A stretch of 64,000 bases of DNA from Druceiella hillmani (taxonomy: Eukaryota > Arthropoda > Insecta > Lepidoptera > Hepialidae). The position numbers and the translations under genes were made by a program. This document shows positions 57,522-64,000 of the stretch, piece by piece. The stretch covers positions 10,018,001-10,082,000 of the forward strand of contig JAYKKI010000061.1 in NCBI GenBank assembly GCA_039881145.1. Reading direction: 5' to 3'. The notes beneath the pieces are model-generated. The model was not told the DNA's origin. It worked only from the letters and a program-made list of their open reading frames with translations, and did not search any database. The first letter of the stretch is position 1; each line of letters begins with the position of its first letter.

Positions 57522-58879
57522 TTATCTATATTCTTTCTTCCATGTTTCACTACTGTACTCATTTCTATGTATTGTATGCTCTCTCATAGCTACTACCATT
57601 CAAATATTTTAGGGTTTATATCTGAGGGTCACGTAGTTACCTTCAGCGTAATGGTATTACGTCAAAATATAAATTTAGTAGAGATGGAAATAACTGTTAT
57701 TTCCCCATACCTATTATAATGAGTAACACCATAATTCAATAACATAGTATCATACCTGTTACAAATTATCTGTTATTGGACATTATTGTGAATGACTTTT
57801 ATTCAATACGTTCTCAAATGATATGTTCCATGAAATTAATTTTCCTTCTGCATGTGTGCACAACTTGTAATGCTTTTTAATATCCTTCCTAGGCAGATGT
57901 CTTTGGAAGTCTTAGCATTGCCATTGTGAGTTATATAAATTATATCTTGTGACAGAGAATTTATATGACGTTTGAAACTATCGCAATTACGGCGTTTGCG
58001 AGTATAACCTCCAATAACTGAGCCAAAAAAAACGGAAACCATTGGTGGTGTTAAGCATTCACCCTTTATTAGTCGTTGGCTAGTTAAATAGTAATATCTC
58101 AAAATGGCTGCAGCTGCTTCCAATGTGTCTCGATATTTTAAATGTGCAAACAAAGATTGATCAATAGTTGAAATACGTATTGGGGCACCAACTGTTTTAA
58201 TGTTCGATTGCAATATTTGAATTTCTTCTTTGAATTACTTGTGGATCTTTTCTTCCAAATAATGTGTTGTAAATATTGAACTCGATGTTGCCTCCATGCC
58301 CTCACTCAACTCTCTAAGCATCTTCCTCGATAGTTGCTCAATCGTAGACGAAAACATACTTGGCTATGATAACTTATCTTGTTTTTTCGTGTTAATTTTT
58401 TTTTTCAATGCAGGAAATGTCTTGTAGCAACTACTATGATATCCTGAATCAAAAACATCATCAAGTAAAATTACATACTTCTATTTCAATTTATGAAGTT
58501 GTAACATCAAAAGTTTTCGACATTTTGTTACTGTCTCTTCAAGAAATAATTGTACTTTTTAAGTTTTTTCACCGGCATAAAAAATACACTTTAACTCATT
58601 CGACATAATGTCAGATTTACTAAACAAATAATAATCAAATTAATAAAGCAAAATAAAGCAACACTAGATATTTTATTACGTTCGCGAAACACGCGGTATG
58701 TGTGTCGACGGTCACAAATATACTAAAAGACATTTGACGAAATACCGTTACGCTGAAGGTAACTATATGACCCTCAGGCATAAAACCTAAAATATTTGGA
58801 TGGTAGTATCTATGAGAGAGCAAACAATAAGGTCGAAGTGACTACAGTAGTGAAACATGAAAGAAAGAATATAGATAAA
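57522..58879. mobile_element. DNA transposon with about 146-bp terminal inverted repeats
   Basis: 57522-57666 (TTATCTATATTCTTTCTTCC..TTACCTTCAGCGTAATGG..CGTCAAA) is the reverse complement, with some substitutions and a small indel, of 58733-58879. The 1.36-kb unit encloses a minus-strand ORF (57836-58213). It has no mirror copy in the left arm, so it inserted after the large duplication or was lost there. Superfamily unknown; a clear target-site duplication was not found next to the GA tract. Confidence 0.72.
57836..58213 (-). CDS. Unrecognised ORF inside the TIR transposon
   Basis: A 125-codon frame with features including SNIKTVGAPIRISTIDQSLF, TPPMVSVFFGSVIGG and SLSQDIIYITHNGNAKTSKD followed by ICLGRILKSIT. 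The S-Q-D-I-I-Y...K-x-x-x-LG...K-x-x-T-x-S pattern reminds me of uncharacterised, highly repeated proteins in insect genomes, but I cannot name the family. It contains no obvious DDE, HUH or zinc motif and no stop. The start is uncertain: frames upstream to 58240 are open in other registers. A related fragment lies at 36630-36690. It is probably part of a larger transposase-like protein. Confidence 0.4.
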   Translation of the reverse strand: MQSNIKTVGAPIRISTIDQSLFAHLKYRDTLEAAAAILRYYYLTSQRLIKGECLTPPMVSVFFGSVIGGYTRKRRNCDSFKRHINSLSQDIIYITHNGNAKTSKDICLGRILKSITSCAHMQKEN

Positions 58880-59505
58880 TATGTGCAGTCTATACAGACA
58901 TCTGCTCGGGTAGTAGTTAAAATATTAATATCTGCTGAAGTGTATTCTCAATAAAAACGTCTGCCCTGATAAATACTAGCTTTTAAGACTATAACGAACA
59001 AATTATATTAATGGCAGACCTGGTAAATTACTTTCAAAATTTAACTTTTTTGGCACTTTCAAAATTGTCTGCCACGCTATTATGATGCGCGATTATGATC
59101 TGCTATAGTTACTTTTTAATAAAAATAATCATACATTTTAAAATTTGCTAATTGCAGACGTGGTCAAATACATTTAGACGTGGTCAATTACATACAGGTT
59201 GCTGGCCACTGGCTCTTAGAGTATGATATAAGTCGAAATATGAATATTCGTATGTCGTAAAAGTTCAACTACATAATTTTGTAGCCTCCATCTCTCTTAG
59301 TCGATGGCCTGTAGCGAATCACCACTGAGTTATAGTATTTACTGAGGGATATTGATATAAGATTGAGCTTGGTAAATCTGTTGTCACATTTGATTATCTC
59401 TGTAAATCTTACGAACAGTGAACATTCCGCTGATCAGGCTCATGTCGGGTACTCAATATGTTGATTTGGTCAAAAGGTGATATAATGAGGTATTATTATT
59501 TATTG
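58880..59505. other. Repeat-derived DNA between transposon and retroelement
   Basis: GCAGACGTGGTCAAATACAT at 59156 (with a second GACGTGGTCAA at 59178) and GGCCACTGGCTCTTAGA at 59202 match 36697-36880 directly. No gene seen. Confidence 0.5.
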
Positions 59506-60118
59506 TTGTTCATTTTAAATCTTATATCGGAATCCCTAGAATGATCGTTACCGACCACGGCACTAATTTTTGTTCCGATGTATTTAAACAGTTAGATAGG
59601 TTATTCGATATTAAAGACGTATTCGCAAGTCCTTACATTCCCCAAACTTGTGGAGCCCTAGAAAGAAGCCATGCAACTCTTAAAGATTACGTAAGATCAT
59701 TTATAAATGAAAATCAACAAACATGGGTTCTATATCTAAATACTGCTATGTTATCATATAATTTGAATGTCCATTCAACGACGGGTTATTATCTATTTGA
59801 ACTCATGTTTGGTTTCAAACCATACCTTCCTCAATCTATCGATACACTAGAACAAACTACTTAAATTGATGATATTCGCACCCTGAATCATAGATTATAC
59901 TATGGTAGACAAAAAGCCCTAAAGAATATTTATATTTCCCAAGAAAGTTCTAGACAATACTATGATAAGCGTACTAAACCCTTAACTTATAACGTCGGTG
60001 ACTCAGTCTATATACGTTGCTATCACAAACAAAACAAAACTCTGTCTCCAATATGGAAAAGACCATACACAATCATTAAAATAAACGATAATCATACTAT
60101 GACAGTACTCGTAAACTA
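59506..60118 (+). pseudogene. Ty3/gypsy integrase, core and C-terminal part
   Basis: Frame 59541-59864 reads MIVTDHGTNFCSDVFKQLDR (second catalytic Asp), ASPYIPQTCGALERSHATLK (catalytic Glu; usually P-Q-x-N-G-x-x-E-R) and HSTTGYYLFELMFG (the H-x-x-T...P-x-E-L-x-F-G block). After a TAA at 59862 the frame continues with the C-terminal domain, including QYYDKRTKPLTYNVGDSVYI and WKRPYTII (GPF/Y-like module), to a stop at 60116. The first catalytic Asp region is on the other arm. Confidence 0.8.
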
Positions 60119-60645
60119 AAAACATGCGCGTCACCATTATGTTGAAATCAAACCGGCACTTCAATCCTAAAGCTGAGGCTTTCATTCATTCACAGATGCC
60201 CCAAGCGTTGTACACCAGTCGTTTCGTCTCACCTATAACCGGAAGTCCGGGTCTCTATTTCGATCAACTACTGGATGTTAAGTTTTCTAATTATAATTGG
60301 AATGTGATGACATACCTCAATATCCAGCACAACCAACCACATTTAGATGAAATAGAATACTATATCAATAAAACACGTATTTTTTGTTACTAACACGCCT
60401 CTTCTAAAATTAAAGTGGATTGTGCTAATTCTCTAAATCACGTAAAAGTCAACATGAAAACAATATTAAAAAAGTGTCTTCCACATCACATCTTATCTCT
60501 AGTAATATATCAAAACGCACAAAACGTGAATTGTTCAACGCTGGTTATTCCATTCTCAAAACATTCTTTGGAACTTTAAACTCTGATGACGTTAACAAGT
60601 TCACGGACACCATTGCAAAAGTGCAGTCAGATGAAGTTTTTTAAA
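60119..60645 (+). pseudogene. Env-like gene, N-terminal part (errantivirus)
   Basis: Frame 60124-60393 has SPITGSPGLYFDQLLDVKFS and YNWNVMTYLNI, the characteristic opening of insect errantivirus Env. Later, in a shifted frame, a dibasic furin-type site (KRTKR, 60513-60527) is followed by a Gly/Phe-containing segment like the F-protein fusion-peptide region. The homology breaks at about 60640, where it joins the LTR-like block. Stops at 60391 and frameshifts make it inactive. Confidence 0.75.
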
Positions 60646-60669
60646 ATGTTTTTTATATTTCATCTTGTC

Positions 60670-61070
60670 CGGGTGGTTGTCACTAACACTCCTTCCCACG
60701 AACAGCGTTATGGATATATTGCTGACAAAGCAGTGGTTCTCACGGATTATGTGAGAAATGCAATCCAATACGAAATTCATTATTTTCATTATAAACATAA
60801 ATCTGACCTAACGCCAGACCGGATTTGATATTCGTAGCAGACGCAAGTCTCTTTTATTATTGTACTAATCAATATAATTAAATAAATGTCTGTTTTTTAA
60901 AAAGACTATTTTATCGAACTCCTTATCAAGTTAGTATGAGGCCATCTCTGCCTGAATTGCAACCATGATTTTGTTTACACGTTAGGGCGTCTTCTTTTTG
61001 TTTTTAATATAAAATATGCTGCTATTAAACCCTGGTAGTACCATTCATATGTTGTTAACATTTACAAAAC
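60670..61070 (+). repeat. Candidate errantivirus 3' LTR, right copy
   Basis: Inverted counterpart of 31900-32265: TCTTGTCCGGG then TGTCACTAACACTCC..., with AATAAATGTC at about 60881. The two copies contain a frame (60586-60828 and 32112-32294), but its many amino-acid changes argue against coding. Confidence 0.35.
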
Positions 61071-62254
61071 ATCAAATATTTATGGAGGTAAACATACGGT
61101 ATAGAGTTATGTATGTACAATATCTAACTTGACACATAATGACGGGATTTTATAAAACCGCGTACTACATCAATCGTCGATTATGAGCTTGAGTCGAAGC
61201 AGACTAGAGAACTATAAGGTAAAATTATTTTTTTTAGAATATTCCTCATAATTATGTTAAGATTTTATTCACAAAACATCAGCATATTTTTAACATTGGT
61301 CAACATGCGTTGGATTTAAATTATAAAATATTTCAATCCAAATCAGGATAAATTTCTGAAAAATAATTGTCTATGAAAGAACTTTTTAATTTCAAATTAC
61401 TTTTTGAGTTGAAAAATCATATCGAAATTGATCGATCCATCGATAAATTGGATGGCAATACACATAAATATATCACGAAAATATAATAAAACGCATATTT
61501 TTGCATATTCACCAAAAGAAGAAGTCCATAGGGGTTTAAGGAAGTAAATACATTTTCCATTTCGATTGAGTTAAAAAAATGTAGAAGAGGAAATTACTTT
61601 TGATCGTCGAAACTATTCAGAGACTTACTATTTTATTCAATTTTCCTTATTTGACTTTAAAATTTTAAAAGACGTATAATACTGGGAGCGGATCGAAAAC
61701 CAATAGGACCTATAACCTCGAGATTTTGATCAGAAAAGTAAACAAATGCAATAGTATTCTTTCTGGCTATTTCTAAAAGTATATTTTTTGTAACAAAATC
61801 TATTAAAACCTATTAAAGAATAACGGGAAAATAAGGAAAAGAAATCAAAATGGAAATAATAAGAGATTGGCAGAACGACAGAAAGCCATTCAGTTTGAAA
61901 TTGAAGAAAGTAACGGATTTTGTTACGTAATAAGCGAGGAAATTTTGTAATTAAACGCAGTATAAAATGTAAATAATATTGTAAAATAGAAATAAATCCC
62001 TTCAGAATGTGGTGAAAAAATTATCCCTAGCGAAAACCTACTTTAAAATAATTATATTAAACATTTTACTGTTCAATCTAAAAAATAATTTCCCTACATT
62101 TTCGAGATGTAGCATCTTGACCATAAACGATCAATTATTTATGAACATTGTATTCCTGGATGTTTATTGTGAAAACATAAATTCTTATGAAAATAAATTG
62201 CAACTACTCTTGGCCAGTAAATATATTTTATAGTTAATATATATTTAGTTAATA
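61071..62254. other. Right-arm sequence without recognisable genes
   Basis: Inverse partner of 30450-31880. The frame 62009-62233 has no counterpart frame conserved in the left arm. Confidence 0.6.
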
Positions 62255-62345
62255 AATTGGTGGTGTTTCACCAAGCGATGTGCCGCTATTGACGTCACGT
62301 ATACTAAGCGGTTTAGTTTGCGTCAGACCTACGTTGTGAGTAGTT
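62255..62345. promoter_or_regulatory. Conserved block with TGACGTCA, right copy
   Basis: Mirror copy of 30360-30450; the CRE-type octamer and its flanks are retained. Confidence 0.4.
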
Positions 62346-63069
62346 ATGTGAATTTGATGTGGCAATAATCTAGAATAATAAAAAAAAACTAATTAAGAAC
62401 ATATATGCAAGAATTTTTTAAAAATAGTTTCATAATGAGCAATGATTTTGTTATTACATAAAAGTTTTAATTATGTAGTTTAATTGCCAAATATCACAAG
62501 ATATTCTGCAATAGATTGCAATATCGTAATCCATTCTTATTGCTTTTTCTTAGTTTGCGAAATGTTTTCTGATAGAGAGCAAGTAAGTGAATCTTCAAAG
62601 AGATATATATTTCTATCTATCACAAAGTTATGGGAAATGTAAGAAACATAATTTATCAAAACTCCTTCACTCAACTCCTTCACTCGTGCAATCTGTTTCA
62701 ACCTTGGATTCAGAAAAATCCATATTTTTAAAAAAATGTTACAATTAATACTTTTCACATGAATTTGTAATAATGGGCGTAACCAGTGTTCCTTTATTCC
62801 AATTTAATGGCTATTATAACGACTGTACACATGTATAACAACCAAAACTTCTTCGATGCGCATACTGTAATACAAATAATGTTAAACTGACCTTCGCGAT
62901 TTGTACCATCCCCTGAAGTTGTTCATAAAAGAGGCACGCCCCAAACCATTATACAGTCACTTCGACCGTACTACGTGACCAGCAGATAAATGCCGCGTTG
63001 CGGCTAACAGCCTAGTGCATATGAGCCCTTACAGCAACACGTCTCGCTGGCACTGCCAAAAAGCAATCT
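62346..63069. other. Right-arm sequence without recognisable genes
   Basis: Aligns inversely with 29920-30300 (up to about 62660) and 28640-28945 (from about 62760). The roughly 950-bp Harbinger segment of the left arm is absent at the point between them. No gene seen. Confidence 0.6.
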
Positions 63070-63118
63070 ACGTTTTCCTATACCACGCGGGTGAAACCGC
63101 GAGCAAAAGCTAGCAACA
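63070..63118 (-). repeat. SINE-like end, right copy
   Basis: TACCACGCGGGTGAAACCGC then GAGCAAAAGCTAGC is the reverse complement of 28594-28640 with substitutions, and closer to the usual lepidopteran consensus than the left copy. Confidence 0.5.
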
Positions 63119-63420
63119 TATTAATTGAATATGTAATATATACTTAAGTACTTAAAGCGTTCTGCACATTATTGCAAAAAAATCGAAATGAGATCTTTTA
63201 AATTTTTAATGAATAATAGTATTTGTTTCAGAAAATGAACATAGCCCTAGATCTGTTTAAGGCTGTTTTTCTATTTACTAAATATGACATTATATGACAC
63301 CAAAAAAACATTTTACAAACTTCCCACAAACTTAAGTCATGGAAATTTTAAAATTATTTTGGCTGACATTTAAATATTTTAAAGTTGCTGTCCACTAAGG
63401 GTTATTCTTATTATTTTCGA

Positions 63421-64000
63421 TGATTTTAACCAAATGTCAATAGATAACAATCTCGATGAATATACAATTTTCTGATAACTTCTAAAATTTATATATTATT
63501 ACATTCTAAATATTTTAATCTATGAATAATGTAACGAACAATCATATAATTTTTATCTTGTACTGAAATTAAATATGGAAAAAAAACTATATTAAAAAAA
63601 AATATTATAAGAAAAGATTATATATTTAACCTACAGAACATTTTCATTTCTTGACGTGCATTCAGAAACATAAACACACTAAGAAATAATACCATATTAC
63701 AATTAAATCGTACAGAATAAACGCAACTATTTCTTTTTGATTGATTTATAGGGGGAAACAACGTTTTTTGAATGTAATTAATTGTTAGCGCTTGCTGGTA
63801 ATGCGGTAAACCATTAATTCTCACATCAGGATAAATTGCAATATTTAAAAAAAATTGTAGCAAGTTTGCCATACATGATGCAATATAAAACAATTGTTGC
63901 TTTAAAATTAATTAATTATTTTGTGCTGCCATTGTGCCTTCGAAAGTCTGACTAGCCTTGCGTTCAATAACACTCAATCATCTGCATAAATGGGTATAGA
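63421..64000. other. Unassigned DNA right of the inverted repeat
   Basis: No match to sequence left of the copia element. The minus frame 63618-63893 has no recognisable motif. Confidence 0.5.

Larger units (their letters stand above)
59506..60645 (+). mobile_element. Errantivirus-like retroelement, right-arm remnant
   Basis: Plus-strand integrase (59506-60118) followed by env N-part (60119-60645), then directly the LTR-like block shared with the left arm. The orientation is opposite to the left remnant, as expected for the inverted duplication. Protease, RT, RNase H and env C-part are absent. Confidence 0.75.
55395..63420 (-). repeat. Right arm of large inverted repeat
   Basis: Reverse-complement partner of 28294-40066; anchors are listed there. 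It is shorter because it lacks the Harbinger remnant and most of pol, but it has a unique TIR transposon (57522-58879) and a different retroelement segment (59506-60645). The distal end at about 63420 pairs with the base next to the copia 3' LTR. Confidence 0.92.

Noticed and set aside
28294..63420. Inverted repeat as a haplotype-assembly artefact
   Set aside because: The arms differ by many substitutions, a minisatellite unit and different transposon insertions, more than expected between alleles; read data would still be needed to be certain.

Overview
The window looks like AT-rich, intron- or intergenic-type DNA of an insect, most probably a moth or butterfly. The evidence is the near absence of long open frames, many (TA)n tracts, repeats I recognise from lepidopteran genomes (a GCCGGCC..GTGCGAGTCG..ACTC repeat, a repeat ending in GAGGTACGGAACC, SINE-like GCGGGT..CCGCGTGG ends, the AATCGGTTGAGCCGTTTCGGAGGAG-type Helitron leader) and the mix of decayed transposons. 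Family calls come from reading translated motifs by eye; no database search was run. I see no intact host gene. The only host-gene signals are fragments of a trypsin-like serine protease (about 0.8, 39.4 and 56.0 kb) and two weak candidate exons (about 12.9 and 17.6 kb).

Layout. 0.55-3 kb: a (TA)n tract, a serine-protease exon fragment on the minus strand, then an RTE-type non-LTR retroelement (1301-2955) that keeps its ORF1 but has nearly all of ORF2 deleted; it is flanked by a 14-bp target-site duplication and a 25-bp hairpin. 3.6-5.4 kb: a decayed Ty3/gypsy gag-protease-RT pseudogene. 5.4-23.9 kb: mostly unassignable AT-rich DNA with dispersed repeats, hairpins and microsatellites. 23.9-28.3 kb: a nearly complete Ty1/copia element with 123-bp LTRs about 97% identical, a copia-type primer-binding site, and gag, protease, integrase, RT and RNase H broken by a handful of stops and frameshifts.

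28.3-63.4 kb: a very large imperfect inverted repeat. The left arm (about 28.3-40.1 kb) and right arm (about 55.4-63.4 kb) face each other across a 15-kb spacer. Both arms carry remnants of the same errantivirus-like (gypsy-group, env-bearing) endogenous retroelement in opposite orientations, but each has lost a different part: the left keeps protease, RT, RNase H, the start of integrase and the C-terminal half of env; the right keeps the rest of integrase and the N-terminal part of env. The left arm also holds a PIF/Harbinger nuclease remnant; the right arm holds a small transposon with about 146-bp terminal inverted repeats and an unrecognised ORF. A minisatellite differs by one unit between arms. 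The spacer contains a decayed LINE (40.1-42.1 kb), a fold-back element (43.5 kb), and a minus-strand Helitron (44.3-47.1 kb) that lacks the HUH nuclease core and is cut at the helicase Walker A motif. No cooperative gene system, CRISPR array, rRNA or tRNA was seen. The interest lies in genome structure and transposon decay rather than a new protein pathway.
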